Notes: generated by a model from the letters alone, not told the origin. A stretch of 64,000 nucleotides of DNA from Nectonema munidae (GCA_030549495.1 JAUIRK010000536.1:1054001-1118000); one strand, 5' to 3'. Numbered from the stretch's first letter, positions 45,628-56,474 are shown. A program made the numbers and translations.

Positions 45628-47244
45628 TAAAATTTAATTAATTTGTTTGAAATTTTTTGTTGAGAAAAAATTAAGTAAAATGCACATATATAAAATAAAA
45701 TTTTAGAAGGCCTAAAATCAAAATAAGTAAAATAAATTAAAAAAATATAAAGCAAAAATTTTATGAAATTTGAAGAAAAAGAATCAAGCAAAAAATTTTA
45801 ATTTAAAAAAGTTGTGGATTAGCCTATTAAAAAATTCTAAAAACAAATTAAAATAATTCTAAAATTTTCTAAGCAAAAATTTTAAAGATATTTATGCTCA
45901 ACCGTAACCCACGAGCTTCCAACTTGCAAAAATAAATAATTTGCCAATTAATATTATAATTACCGATTGATCGGTATTCGGCTAAATTTCTTATCGGTGC
46001 ATCTCTAGTTCCAAGCATATTTTTAAGTGTCCACTATTCTAAAACAAACAACTTATCAATGTTAATTTACATCACGGACAAGCCTATTCGCCCCCTCCCA
46101 ATAATTTTGGATTTTTTTAAACTAGTGTATATGCGTTATGTGATTAAAATATTTTCGCTGGAAGTATAGTCTTTAAATTTCATCAATTTTGTAAAAAAAA
46201 TTAAAATAGTCTTATAAATTTAGGTATGCGCTCTATAAACTCCATTTTTTAAATGGCTTGAATATTTGGTCTTCCCTGGTATTTCCAGACCATTAATTTT
46301 GAAAATTGCAAAAAAATCCGCCCCCCCCCCTAATAATTTTGAGGATGTGTGCCCCTGATTTGAGCGTAAGCTATTTATTCTTCTTTAGGTAGAGAGGGGC
46401 TTAAAAGATTTATGAAGTATGATTTTGAAAATATCAAAAATGATTGCGCATGGTGATTAGTATACTATTGATTTTGAGTCTTGTATTAATATTTTTTTAT
46501 TTTTGTTCTAATAAATATATTTAATATTTTTTGCTTATATTGATTGAGTTGAATGTTGTTAAAAAAATTCACTAAAAACGAACTTTGCCTAAGTCGGCGT
46601 TTTTTACCGGTAACAAACAACTCGACTTAGACTGAGTTATAGAAAATCTAGAGAGGGGGGGGGGCATACAAAAATAATGGTTTAGTATCATCATTCATCA
46701 AGTTTTTTTAGTTTACAGGCCAAACTTGAGGGTCGCATTGAATTGAGGATGATAAATGCTAGTCTTAATTTTTCAAGTTTTCTATGCATTTTCTTTATTC
46801 TGAAAGAGATAAAATAGTAATATATATTAAACTATATTTTATAATGGACATTTCTTTGAAATAATGTGGAGTAGGAAGATGTTGATGAAGCGCGTGACTT
46901 TTCACCAAAATCATCATTTTTTAGTTTTTTTTGAGATTGAATGTAATCCTCAGAAATTTTTACTAAATTGATAAAAGTGTTTCAATAGATTTACATGTGA
47001 AAAAAACTTTTATTTTGAATTTTAAAAATTAATAGGATATTTCGTATTGGCGATTAAAAAAGAAAAATTGAGACAAATTTATACTTTTTCATTTTTCAAA
47101 TGCAAAACTGACAATACAAAAAGAAAGCTTAATGAATTTGGTGAGAATTTTAAAAAAGTTACAAGATTTATATAAAAAATGACAGCCTAAATGAATATCT
47201 TCCTCGCAATCATAACAGCATCCGAAAGCAAGAGAAAATGGGAT
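45628..47244. other. AT-rich stretch with worn element ends
   Basis: At 45950-46010, ATTGATCGGTATTCGGC and CTTATCGGTGCATCTCTAG resemble the end of a hAT element whose TIR begins with AGAGATGCACCGATA. No opposite end was found. GC tracts at 46095 and 46320 (CCCCCTCCCAATAATTTTGG, CCCCCCTAATAATTTTGAGG) share a motif with 22240-22265 and may be ends of another small element family. Confidence 0.4.
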
Positions 47245-47496
47245 TCATGAAACAAAGAATACACGACATTCACAAACTGATTGCTCACTCATTTGTATCA
47301 TGAATATATTCTTACACTTGTTATATGAGAAGAGGATTATACGTTCAAGATTTTTTTTGCATTCCAGAGATTCTTTGAATCCATGATTTGGATGCTTTTG
47401 AAGTAAAAAAAAGAAAGTAGACAAAAACGAATCTTCTTCATCATATCCCTCTGCATTTGCTTTTTTGTCCATGAATCTCAAACCTTTTAATGCCAT
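47245..47496 (-). CDS. Short frame with BESS-like pattern, doubtful
   Basis: An 83-codon minus-strand frame reads MALKGLRFMDKKA, then EEDSFLSTFFFLLQKHPNHG, and a basic helix-like stretch. The spacing of acidic, FL and basic residues resembles the BESS motif found after MADF domains in arthropod transcription factors. It is isolated, with no MADF part nearby. It may be chance. Confidence 0.2.
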   Translation of the reverse strand: MALKGLRFMDKKANAEGYDEEDSFLSTFFFLLQKHPNHGFKESLECKKNLERIILFSYNKCKNIFMIQMSEQSVCECRVFFVS

Positions 47497-48600
47497 ACAA
47501 GCTTATTTGGTTTCATATTTTCCGAACTAAGAAGCATTTCTTTTTCTTAATTAATCATTCTGTCATCTTGAGGTAAACTTTTTTCTTTTACAAAATCGTT
47601 TTAGACCAAAAAATGTGTTTTCTTTTCAAAAGTGTAGAGCAATTACAAATTGTTCATTCATTCTTTTTAGAGCTCGGTCTCGAGTAAAAAAGCTCAAGTT
47701 TTACTTGAGTATGAAATCTATTAAAAACTCAAACATGAACAAAACGACTCAAGTTAAAAGATTTTGACAGAATAAAAATGTTATGAATGAAGAATCGAAA
47801 AATTTGCGTACATGGAGACAGAGCGGCAAATATTAAAAATATTGCTCATATGTCTGGCTCCGCGCAATATTTTAACACATATGTGCTTTATAATGTGTAG
47901 CCAAAAAAAAAGGTCCACATTTAGATATTAATATCTGAAATTAAACATAATAAATTTATTATATATACTTTTACTTTTAATATTTATGTACTGTATGTAG
48001 AAAGATTTAACTTATTCCGAATTTATTTCATCACCCACTACCTGAATGGAAAATATTAAGAATTATATGAAAAGTTTAGGACATAAAAATGGGGATGAAC
48101 AAGACAGGCGCTGTACTGGAAACGAAAAAATCAAGATTACTTGAATCAGTTTGTTTAATTGTCATCGATGGTTATTCGAATCACCCCATCTTGCTGGGAT
48201 TAATAATAGCCGTTAAAAATGGAAGGATGATGATGATTGCTCCATATAAAGGTAAAAGAAAATCAAAATTTGGGCATTCCCTATCAAATGTAAGCGTATA
48301 ATAAAACAATTAGATAGTTATATAAATCCAGTTTTTCTAGATATGCATTATATAGGAAGTATAGCTACAAAGAATTTTTTATAAATTAAAAAAAGTTGAA
48401 GAAGGTAGAGCCTGAGCTAGACAATTTTTTATAGCTCAAAAAACCGTGAATGAAACCATATTTAAAGTATAGGATTGATTAATTACAAGATCTACTGGCA
48501 TTGAGATAGTGAGAAATGACTTTTTTCCCAATAGTATCACAAATCAATTTTGTTATATGTTAGTGTATATGTTTAAAATGAGATAACCCATAAATCCTTT
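47497..48600. other. No supported gene
   Basis: AT-rich. A pair of inverted motifs GTAAAAAAGCTCAAG and CTCAAGTTTTACTTGAGTA near 47680-47710 makes a small hairpin. A 70-codon frame at 48089-48301 lacks any domain. Confidence 0.45.
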
Positions 48601-48679
48601 TTGACTAAAATGGAAAATTTGTCCCGGATACACTTGATTTTGAAAATGAATTTACATATTTTTAATTTACCGGTCATTG

Positions 48680-48810
48680 AATTGAACTTATATATCAAGT
48701 ACTTCTCTAAACAGAACCTCAAACTTGAAGCAGAAAGAGCATTTTCTAATGCTAGTTTGTTTTCAACTAAATTCGTTTGCTTCCGAAACATTCCAGGTTA
48801 TTTCAAGAAA
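48680..48810 (+). pseudogene. hAT dimerisation-domain relic
   Basis: The plus frame contains NLKLEAERAFSNASLFSTKF, matching the hAT C-terminal pattern (S.ERAFS.AG...TK.R). No other transposase part is seen nearby, and the following residues do not match, so it is a small relic. Confidence 0.55.
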
Positions 48811-48843
48811 CAAAAATTAAAAATCTATAAAAAAATACTTTGA

Positions 48844-49635
48844 AAATGATCTTTTTGATTTTAAAGTTATTGTATAATTTGTGTGAATCCTTCTAAGATA
48901 AATTTAACTTATATTTTTACATAATATATAGGGAAGGCGGATAAATCAAATTTTATATAGGTAAAAATAGAAGAATAACTTCAGTGAGTTAATGGAGTAA
49001 AACGTGAATTGTTTTAAGGGGCCTAGTCCATGCCAAGAATCGTTATGGTTACACGAGTTTTGTGTTTAGCTTTTTGTGGCGGTGAGAGAAAATTTACCTG
49101 AACACATGAAACAATCTAGATTATTTATGAGGAAAAATTTATTTGGCTTTTAAGCTATTTGGTATTCAAACATCCTTTCAGAACAGATGGCTTGAGAACC
49201 AAATTCTGGGCAAACTATTTTGAATTTAAACATATAGGGTTTTTGCTTTGGAGAAATAAATATTTGCAAAATATCATACCATAAATCATGAAATTTTCGC
49301 AAAAAATATTAATCTGAAATTCCTGCAGATAAAAATAAGTATAGAATATGAAGATGATTTTGAAAATATATGATTGCTCCCGAAAATAAAACATTTTTAT
49401 TTACAGTATTTAATTTAAAAAAGGATGTGATATCGCTAAATATTAAAAATATTTTAAAAACTTTAAATATTCTGCAATACTGTCTAAGATATTTTAGAAA
49501 AAAATTCGCATAACTTGTTAATTGTTTTAATGACTCAAAAATTTTGCAAGGTGAAATATTAGGTCGTAGAAATGGAGACGCATGTCTATCAACGCCATTA
49601 GAAGTTAAGTAAAATTCGGAAAATAAGCTTACAAG
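48844..49635. other. No supported gene
   Basis: AT-rich intergenic DNA downstream of the PSMD8 gene. Confidence 0.5.
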
Positions 49636-49637
49636 AA

Positions 49638-49643
49638 TTTTAT
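49638..49643 (-). terminator. Poly(A) signal for PSMD8
   Basis: AATAAA on the minus strand lies about 7-12 bases past the PSMD8 stop codon. It is very close to the stop, so a short 3' UTR or a later signal is possible. Confidence 0.45.
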
Positions 49644-49649
49644 TAGATA

Positions 49650-50444
49650 TTATACGATTTTTTCAACATCTTTTGCGAAGCATAGCAAATTAATTATTAA
49701 AGACTGTGGATTAAAATCTTCTTCTTTTTTTTCTTCCTTGAAGAATATGATTTGATCATCTTTAATTTCAACGTTAGACTTATCACTTAGAAAATCCATG
49801 ACTTCATAGAGAGAATCGAAAAACAATAACTCTTTGTAACCTTGAAGACTTATGTTGGAATAGGAAGTGTGAATACAATCTGCAGCTTCATTTCTAATTG
49901 TGTGAACAAATTGGTCAACAAGTACTTGATACGCTTCAGCAGGAACACTACTTTTAGCTAAAAAAATCTTGTTGTACCTTCCTTCCATCATGTATTGTTC
50001 TAAATTAATTGGATACTTTATGTAAACATTTTCGGTAAGCATACTAACAGGAATCAGCTCTAATTCAGTGTGAAACTCCGCTAAGCGATTTCGCGAAAGT
50101 AAGAACATTAAATTAAGACCCAATACTTCAAATTTATATGGTGACTGAGGTAAGCAGTAGTCCAATTCAAAATAATATACTTTCAATTGAGATATATAGC
50201 GCTCAAAATCATCAAAATTTTTCGTAGCAAGAGTAAAGTAAACAGCATATTCCAAAAATTCTCTAATCATAAGTAAATCAGAATTTGGAGGTAAATCAGA
50301 TTTTTTAGATGGCATGAAATTCAAATGCAAAAGTCCTATTTTAAGCTTTTCCATTATTTCTTCACATTTAGGTAAATTCTTTTTTTTCCATTCGATTTTA
50401 GATTCATTTAGAAGGGGCAAAACTTTTGAAGCAAAAGTAGACAT
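49650..50444 (-). CDS. PSMD8: 26S proteasome non-ATPase regulatory subunit 8 (Rpn12)
   Basis: Rpn12 is a lid subunit of the 19S regulatory particle, joining last and locking lid to base; it acts in cytosol and nucleus in ubiquitin-dependent proteolysis. The 264-residue product matches the metazoan protein along its length. Landmarks are LKIGLLHLNFMPSKKS, FERYISQLKVYYFELD, LGLNLMFLLSRNRLAEFHTE, YIKYPINLEQYMMEGRYNK, FLAKSSVPAEAY and the C-terminal FAKDVEKIV. These form the CSN8/PSMD8 repeat-and-winged-helix domain. I chose the second Met (50444, MSTFASKVLP); the first in-frame Met at 50468 adds eight residues not expected for the family. There is no intron in the coding region and no disruption. 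Length is like the short form of the human protein. Confidence 0.96.
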   Translation of the reverse strand: MSTFASKVLPLLNESKIEWKKKNLPKCEEIMEKLKIGLLHLNFMPSKKSDLPPNSDLLMIREFLEYAVYFTLATKNFDDFERYISQLKVYYFELDYCLPQSPYKFEVLGLNLMFLLSRNRLAEFHTELELIPVSMLTENVYIKYPINLEQYMMEGRYNKIFLAKSSVPAEAYQVLVDQFVHTIRNEAADCIHTSYSNISLQGYKELLFFDSLYEVMDFLSDKSNVEIKDDQIIFFKEEKKEEDFNPQSLIINLLCFAKDVEKIV

Positions 50445-50469
50445 CTTAAAATAAGAATAAATGCACAAT

Positions 50470-51250
50470 AAAAAATTATTTAATCAAATTTTAACCATGT
50501 TTTTTGTATCAAACTTTATTTCAGTGAATAAAAATATTTGGCAAACAAAATCATCTTTTGTTATTATTAATTAAAAATATATAAGCGGCTTATTTATATT
50601 CATCATCGTGTTTGAGTAAATATACTCGAATATTGGCCCTCTCTGGGTTGTCAGTGTAGATCTCCTATAATTTTTAACATTTCTGAACATTCTAATGATG
50701 TATTCACATTCATGTGATTGGGAAAATGCAGCGTATTTGTAAGATTTCCAATATGTTGCTAAAAATGGGCTACTTGTATATCAGACGTTCTATCATCACA
50801 ATAACTTTACTTCAATTTTCACATCTATATAATTTTATTAAAAATATTAGGTGAAGGAATATCGCCAAAAATTCAAATTCCTAAGATTTGGACGATAAAA
50901 ATTTGGCTATCTTATAGAAGATTCCTAACTTTTCATGTTTCAACAGGCATTAAATTATCTGAAGTCCTTGTGTAGCTTTAACATGAATGTTTCTGAATTT
51001 GCTTTCAATTTTAGATAACATATTATCTAACATGAGGAATTTAATGTTTTCTTAAAGAATTTTTTATAGTTTTCAACTTCAAGTCTTATAAATTCTTTAA
51101 CATCTTAAAATAACTTTCTTTAAAATAATTAAAAATTGAATCTTAAAATAAGATATAATAAATTAGTTTCATAATTATAAAAATAAATTTTAATTGAATA
51201 ATAAAAATAAATTTTTTATAAATGATGTAGAAAAATATAACATATATTTA
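50470..51250. other. Upstream region of PSMD8, no other gene
   Basis: AT-rich. The PSMD8 promoter should lie in the first few hundred bases, but no clear element is seen. The right part leads to the LINE target site. Confidence 0.5.
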
Positions 51251-51433
51251 TACTATCAATAAAGTGACAATTCTAGATTTTGACAGCTTTTATAAAATGG
51301 CTTCAAATTGTTTCTAGAAGAATTTCAGGACAATTTTGATTATTTATCTTTAATATTATATTTCATAACAAATATATCAATTTGTATACAAACATAATAA
51401 TCTTCCATTCACACTACCTCTAGGAAAACTAAC

Positions 51434-52513
51434 ATGTCCAACAAAAGGGCACGCTCGGAATCCGATCAACTGAACAAAACGACCGAAACTTTAAACAATT
51501 TATTCAATGATTTTATTGCTAAAACCTCTCTTTCCCCAAGTGACCAAATTATATTCAATGATCTCAAATACAATATAGCTCTACATTACATAAAAACCTT
51601 TGAAAATCCTATAGTAGAAACAACAGCACCAGAATCTTATGCTAACGCTAGTAATAAATCCTTACCTGTATCGTCCTCCCAACAGAAAACAATACTAGCC
51701 CCAAATTCTACACCCAATATGAAAACTACCAACACCCCCTTGATCAAAAAGCATTTGGAACCCAACCTTACTCTAAAAATCTCGCCTCCCAACAATATCA
51801 TATCTCAGAAAGAAAAAGCTATTCACCGCCAACATGTTATTAAAGGCCTTGAAACCAAAAATAACTCCCTCTCTATTACTAAAACCAGATCCTCACATAC
51901 AGGAACCATCTACTTTCAATTCAAAAATTCACAACAAAAAGCAGCAGCTAAATCCTCTCTCTTAAAAAACGGCGTCAGCGTTTGTGATTTACCCACTCCA
52001 ATACCCAAATTTATTCTAAGAGGTATACCTAAAGAAATTAATATTAATAATCTGACAGACACATTAGAAGAACAAAACGAAAACTTCAAAAGTATAGAAA
52101 AATTAGTGAATCCTACCCAACTAGGCAAGGAAGGAACCTTCTCCTACACGGTACTAATTGAGCCAAACAATCCTGAATTATTTAAATATCTCCGCAATCA
52201 ACCAAAAATTTTTCTAGGATATAATCTGTTAACCCTAAATCTTTTTAAACCCAGAACTAAACAATGCGAAAATTGCCTTAAATACGGCCACTTGAAACAA
52301 AAATGTAATGCTTCATCCCCAAACTGCGCACACTGCGGCAACCGAGGACATTCACTAACATCTTGCACACACTCAAACGACTCAACCAAGATCACCTGCA
52401 TCAATTGTAAATTACCACATATTGCAACATCCAAAACATGCAGTTTTTATATCAATCACAGTAACTCAATTCTAGCGCAACACATTAAAACTATAGATAA
52501 TTACACATGTTAA
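51434..52513 (+). CDS. LINE ORF1: gag-like RNA-binding protein with zinc knuckles
   Basis: The 359-residue protein would coat element RNA. The first 120 residues are polar. A middle domain near residues 135-265 has the pattern of the PRE/RRM-like region of I/R1/jockey ORF1 proteins (RGIPKEI, FSYTVLIEP, NLFKPRTKQC). Three CCHC-type knuckles occupy about 275-345: CENCLKYGHLKQKC, CAHCGNRGHSLTSC, and CINCKLPHIATSKTC. Its stop overlaps the start of ORF2 (ATGTTAA at 52507-52513), an arrangement seen in this clade and compatible with translational coupling or reinitiation. Confidence 0.9.
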   Translation: MSNKRARSESDQLNKTTETLNNLFNDFIAKTSLSPSDQIIFNDLKYNIALHYIKTFENPIVETTAPESYANASNKSLPVSSSQQKTILAPNSTPNMKTTNTPLIKKHLEPNLTLKISPPNNIISQKEKAIHRQHVIKGLETKNNSLSITKTRSSHTGTIYFQFKNSQQKAAAKSSLLKNGVSVCDLPTPIPKFILRGIPKEININNLTDTLEEQNENFKSIEKLVNPTQLGKEGTFSYTVLIEPNNPELFKYLRNQPKIFLGYNLLTLNLFKPRTKQCENCLKYGHLKQKCNASSPNCAHCGNRGHSLTSCTHSNDSTKITCINCKLPHIATSKTCSFYINHSNSILAQHIKTIDNYTC

Positions 52514-53595
52514 ATTTTCTGCACATCAACTTAAATCATTCTAAAACGGCATGGGATAACCTTATTAATATAATTCTCTCCCAACAATACGATGTAATAT
52601 CCATCAATGAACCCTACACACGCATACCTCACCTACTTGACCAATACAAACTCATACACCTACCCCCTTTAAACGATTACTCCGCTTGCATCATAATAAA
52701 AACTTCCATTCTCAATACACCATTATACCAATTCTCCAACCCTAACTACATCTTCACTCTTATCCACTCAACTACTACGCCACTAATCTTCTGTTCTCTT
52801 TACTCACAACCCTCTTCTTTACATCCTATTCCTTATCGTTTTGATAATACACTAACCCAAATAAAAAACTACATCAACAAAAGTTTTTACCTCATTATTT
52901 CTACAGACCTAAATGCACGTTCATACTTATGGGATATAAAACAAAATTTTCGTGGTTTGCAAACCCTCAATTTCCTTTCTGCCCATAACCTCACTATAGC
53001 TGATTCTAGCACATCACCAACTTTTCAAAGAAAACACCTAGACAAAATATATCAATCCCACATCGACATCACCATTATCTCAAATGAATCACTTAAAATT
53101 ATAAAAAATTGGAAGATTTGTGATACACCCTCAGCTTCAGACCACTCTTTTATATCTTTCCAAGCCAATCTTAATGCACTTAAAAAGATCAAACACAAAC
53201 ACCCCATTGGCAAACACATTTTCTGGTCAGCCTTCCTAAAATCCCTACAATCAAAACTTTACAATACGGAAATGGAAACCAATACAACATCAGAACTAGA
53301 AAAATCAGCATTATTCCTTAACGAAACAATTTCAACTTCTATTATCTCTTCCACTCCTAACAACCCATTTCCGAAACGCAAAAACGCCTATTTCTGGAAC
53401 CCCTACTTGAACAACCTAAAACACCAAATCAAACGCTCATCAAAACTTATAAGAAGAATAAACACCCAGGATAACATTCAACATTACTTCCTACTAAAAA
53501 ACCTGTACAAAAAAGAAATCAATAAAGCTAAAAAACAAGCCTGGAAAAAAATTCACCACTCAAACTCCCTCCAACCCCTGGAGCACTATTCATAA
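52507..53595 (+). CDS. LINE ORF2, part 1: apurinic-type endonuclease
   Basis: The endonuclease nicks the target to prime reverse transcription. In 362 residues the family motifs appear in order: FLHINLNHSK near residues 4-13, VISINEPYT with the catalytic Glu near 35, STDLNARSYLWD, SHIDITIIS, and SASDHSFISF with the final Asp-His pair. After these comes a linker to the RT. The frame ends at 53593-53595. The next frame, shifted by one register, continues the same linker (PWSTIHKITNK from about 53576), so a single frame change near 53560-53580 separates this from the RT part. In related elements both are one protein. Confidence 0.92.
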   Translation: MLNFLHINLNHSKTAWDNLINIILSQQYDVISINEPYTRIPHLLDQYKLIHLPPLNDYSACIIIKTSILNTPLYQFSNPNYIFTLIHSTTTPLIFCSLYSQPSSLHPIPYRFDNTLTQIKNYINKSFYLIISTDLNARSYLWDIKQNFRGLQTLNFLSAHNLTIADSSTSPTFQRKHLDKIYQSHIDITIISNESLKIIKNWKICDTPSASDHSFISFQANLNALKKIKHKHPIGKHIFWSAFLKSLQSKLYNTEMETNTTSELEKSALFLNETISTSIISSTPNNPFPKRKNAYFWNPYLNNLKHQIKRSSKLIRRINTQDNIQHYFLLKNLYKKEINKAKKQAWKKIHHSNSLQPLEHYS

Positions 53596-53623
53596 AATCA
53601 CTAATAAAAAATCCTCATCTCCA

Positions 53624-56254
53624 TTGCCTCCCCATATACTCCCAGCAAACAACAATGAAGCATCACACTTGAACCCCTCCTTTCTCACCTCACTTTTTCC
53701 ATCTGATTCACTAATAACCGACAACATTCACAATTCCATCATAAGACTTAAAACTCAAGCATACTTACGCAACACCAACACCTTTGATTTTCCACGAATC
53801 ACTATCACAGAACTCAACAATGCCGTAAACTCCTTCAAACCCAAACTAGCTTGCAGTTACGACCACATATCCATGAAACACGTTCGCAAAGCATACCATA
53901 TTATTTATCCCCACATACTTCAATTATTCAACAGTTGCTTAAGACTAAGCTATTTTCCAAATATCTGGAAAATTAGCAAATTAATCTTAATTCCCAAACC
54001 AAATCGAGATCTCAATAACATAAAAAACTGGCGCCCCATATCTCTTTTACCGACAATAGGCAAAATCTTAGAGAAAATTCTGAGGAAGAGACTGTTACAT
54101 TATAGCTTAAAAAATGGTCTCATTCACGCTAATCAATTTGCTTATCTTCCCAACAAAAGCTCAGAACTAGCACTTTCTCGCCTCACGCTCTTCCTCGAGT
54201 CCGCACTAAAGAATCATAAAATAGCCTCAACTTTATTCCTAGATATTGAAAATGCTTTTAACACTGCCTGGAACCCAGCTATTATTAATAATCTCATAGA
54301 TAACACCTACCCCACATACATGATAAAATTCATACACAATTACCTCAACCATCGCATTCTAATTCTAACTGAAAACAACAACTCATATATTCGCGAGCTC
54401 TCTCTCTCTACTCCTCAAGGAGGCAACTTATCTGACCTACTTTGGTTAATACTCATCAATCCACTTCTTGCCTTTATCAACAACAAGTCTGACTTTTCTC
54501 AGGGATTCTCCGATGATCTTCTTTTCTCCTTTTCTAGTTCTGAGCAAAACGAAAATCTTAAACAATCTGCTTCTTTACTAAAACAAATTCAATTCAAAGC
54601 CCAACAATTCAAAATTTCCTTTAACCCTAATAAATCCCACTTAATCCACTTTACACGCAAAAGAATCAAACCTTTACCCTTACAACTGAACACAACAGAC
54701 AAATTAGATCCTCAAAACCAAGTAAAATATCTCGGACTCACCTTTCAACCCAATCTAAAATTCTCAACTCATTTCAAAAGCATCTCACAAAAACTAATCA
54801 AAACCCTTTTCTCTCTTAAAAACGGAATTTCTTACAAATGGGGACTTTCCCCAAAAATCACAAAATTCATTCATAAAAGTCTAATTTTCCCTGTCCTCAA
54901 ATATGGAGTTCTCTCATGGGGCTCAGAGTTGAGACACCAGTCATCCATCACTCATCTCAGCAAAATTCATCGCCTGTGTCTTCTTTCTATCATCAATGCC
55001 TATCACACTACACCAACTACAAAACTTGAATTATTCACTAACACGCTACCGCTACACCTCAATCTAAAGAAAACGCTTCTTAAAAATTACCTTATAACTT
55101 TCTGCTCTACACCCCCACCACATCCTTTCACCAGCCTATACACAACTCAAACATCCCAATCCCTGCAGTATTACAATTCCTTATTAATTCAGTTTGCTCC
55201 TAACAAAACATCTTATCAAGTACTACCATTAAACCACCCAATCGAGCTCATCCACCCTTCTTCGTCTCCTCCTTACATCACAAACATCTGTCACCACAGA
55301 TATCTTGCCCTAAACTCTATAGCTCACCAACGCACAACAAACAATACCTGTTCACTTTCAATTTTCACTGACGGTTCTAAATCACAACACCGCTCTTCAG
55401 CTGCATGCGCTTTCTTCCTACAAAACACAAAAAACCCTTTTCTTATCCAACACACAAACCTAGATCCAGAAATCACTGCACACGAAACTGAAATTCACGC
55501 AGTACTACTATCCTGCAACATACTCCTTAATAACCTAACTTCCTTTTCTACCTCCTTCAAATACATAACTTTTTTCACAGACTCGCAAAATTTAATAAAA
55601 AACCTAAAACTCGAAAATAAAATCTCACACTCAACTTATAGTTTAGCACGCAAACTTATTCACCTATCCAATCACTTTGCAGTAAAAATCGTCTGGTGCC
55701 CAGCTCATTCCAGCTGTTTTGAAAATTACCTCGTTGACTATATCGCAAAATCAAATATCTCCGATTCTCAGATCCTACCCCTATTTTCTCTACCCATCTC
55801 CACTTTTACAAATACTATAACCAACTCTACACTACTGCAGTGGCAACAATCTATCGACTCAACCATCACATCACCTCTGACATCTATGCCATTATCACAA
55901 CTCATTTTAAAGAAACACTTTCACTCACTCCCTCGGAACATCATTCGCTGGCTCTCATCCCATTGCCCTTGTAATGCATACTTCTTCAAATTCAAACTTC
56001 ACTCAAACCCTTTCTGTCGTTACAGCTGTTCGTACATTGAAACACCTACACATATCCTCCTTTATTGTCCAATTTTTGATTCTCACCGACACCAACTCCT
56101 TGATAAAAGTCGCTTCTTTTTTAAAGATATTCCATCCTCTTTACATGATCTTCTACAACATCCACTACTCATCAAACATCTCTCCCTTCTCATAACCACC
56201 ATCGAACCTATACTCTCTGCAACCCAAACACTCATTCCTCCCTCAAATATCTAA
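53624..56254 (+). CDS. LINE ORF2, part 2: reverse transcriptase, RNase H, Cys/His tail
   Basis: The 876 residues in this frame begin inside the linker, so the ATG is not the natural start. RT motifs: ISKLILIPKPN and NWRPISLLPTIGKILEKIL near 120-155, LFLDIENAFNTAW near 205-215, LSTPQGGNLSD near 265-275, and the active site FSDD near residue 295 (the YADD box). RNase H: FTDGSKS near 581, HETEIHAVLLS, FTDSQNLIKNL and VDYIAKS hold the acidic residues. A C-terminal motif with SHCPCNAY, NPFCR.SC and THILLYCPIF near 780-815 is the Cys/His region typical of the clade. Older minus-strand relatives are at 8360-9213 and 4464-5095. Confidence 0.94.
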   Translation: MPPHILPANNNEASHLNPSFLTSLFPSDSLITDNIHNSIIRLKTQAYLRNTNTFDFPRITITELNNAVNSFKPKLACSYDHISMKHVRKAYHIIYPHILQLFNSCLRLSYFPNIWKISKLILIPKPNRDLNNIKNWRPISLLPTIGKILEKILRKRLLHYSLKNGLIHANQFAYLPNKSSELALSRLTLFLESALKNHKIASTLFLDIENAFNTAWNPAIINNLIDNTYPTYMIKFIHNYLNHRILILTENNNSYIRELSLSTPQGGNLSDLLWLILINPLLAFINNKSDFSQGFSDDLLFSFSSSEQNENLKQSASLLKQIQFKAQQFKISFNPNKSHLIHFTRKRIKPLPLQLNTTDKLDPQNQVKYLGLTFQPNLKFSTHFKSISQKLIKTLFSLKNGISYKWGLSPKITKFIHKSLIFPVLKYGVLSWGSELRHQSSITHLSKIHRLCLLSIINAYHTTPTTKLELFTNTLPLHLNLKKTLLKNYLITFCSTPPPHPFTSLYTTQTSQSLQYYNSLLIQFAPNKTSYQVLPLNHPIELIHPSSSPPYITNICHHRYLALNSIAHQRTTNNTCSLSIFTDGSKSQHRSSAACAFFLQNTKNPFLIQHTNLDPEITAHETEIHAVLLSCNILLNNLTSFSTSFKYITFFTDSQNLIKNLKLENKISHSTYSLARKLIHLSNHFAVKIVWCPAHSSCFENYLVDYIAKSNISDSQILPLFSLPISTFTNTITNSTLLQWQQSIDSTITSPLTSMPLSQLILKKHFHSLPRNIIRWLSSHCPCNAYFFKFKLHSNPFCRYSCSYIETPTHILLYCPIFDSHRHQLLDKSRFFFKDIPSSLHDLLQHPLLIKHLSLLITTIEPILSATQTLIPPSNI

Positions 56255-56397
56255 TAACAATAAGCCACTATCACCACTAATCCATGCATTCCACAAAACA
56301 ATCTAATGTCTACACCCATAAAAATCTTCCAAATTTTCTTTTTCTATTTCAGAAAGACCCACAAAACTAAACTTACACTTTGAAGACCAAATTCCAG

Positions 56398-56459
56398 CAG
56401 ACTTGCAAGCATATCAGCTCCAGCTGGAAAGTGCTTAGAAATCTCCATACCTACCTACC
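56398..56459 (+). repeat. LINE 3' end: hairpin and ACCT tail
   Basis: AAGCA, TAT, CAGCT, CC, AGCTG, GAAAG, TGCTT lie in series from about 56407. Outer (AAGCA/TGCTT) and inner (CAGCT/AGCTG) stems can pair around an internal loop. The element ends in three ACCT units. Similar 3' ends sit at 17217-17255 and 17388-17447. LINE reverse transcriptases of several clades recognise such a hairpin; here that role is inference. Confidence 0.7.
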
Positions 56460-56474
56460 TACTATCAATAAAGT

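Larger units (their letters stand above)
51266..56459 (+). mobile_element. Nearly full-length LINE, I/R1/LOA group
   Basis: The 15-bp sequence TACTATCAATAAAGT occurs at 51251-51265 and 56460-56474, bounding a 5,194-bp insertion; this is a convincing target duplication from target-primed reverse transcription. Order: about 168 bp of 5' UTR, ORF1 with zinc knuckles, ORF2 with endonuclease, reverse transcriptase, RNase H and a C-terminal Cys/His motif, and a 3' UTR ending in TACCTACCTACCT. The only coding break noticed is one frame change between endonuclease and RT parts. A long TSD and few breaks point to a young copy. Its codons use more C than the surroundings. Confidence 0.93.

Noticed and set aside
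47245-47496. MADF-BESS transcription factor
   Set aside because: Only a loose BESS-like spacing in an isolated short frame; kept as a doubtful entry, not as a gene call.
51916-52434. Minus-strand frames opposite LINE ORF1
   Set aside because: Shadows of the real plus-strand frame; codon pattern and domains are on the plus strand.
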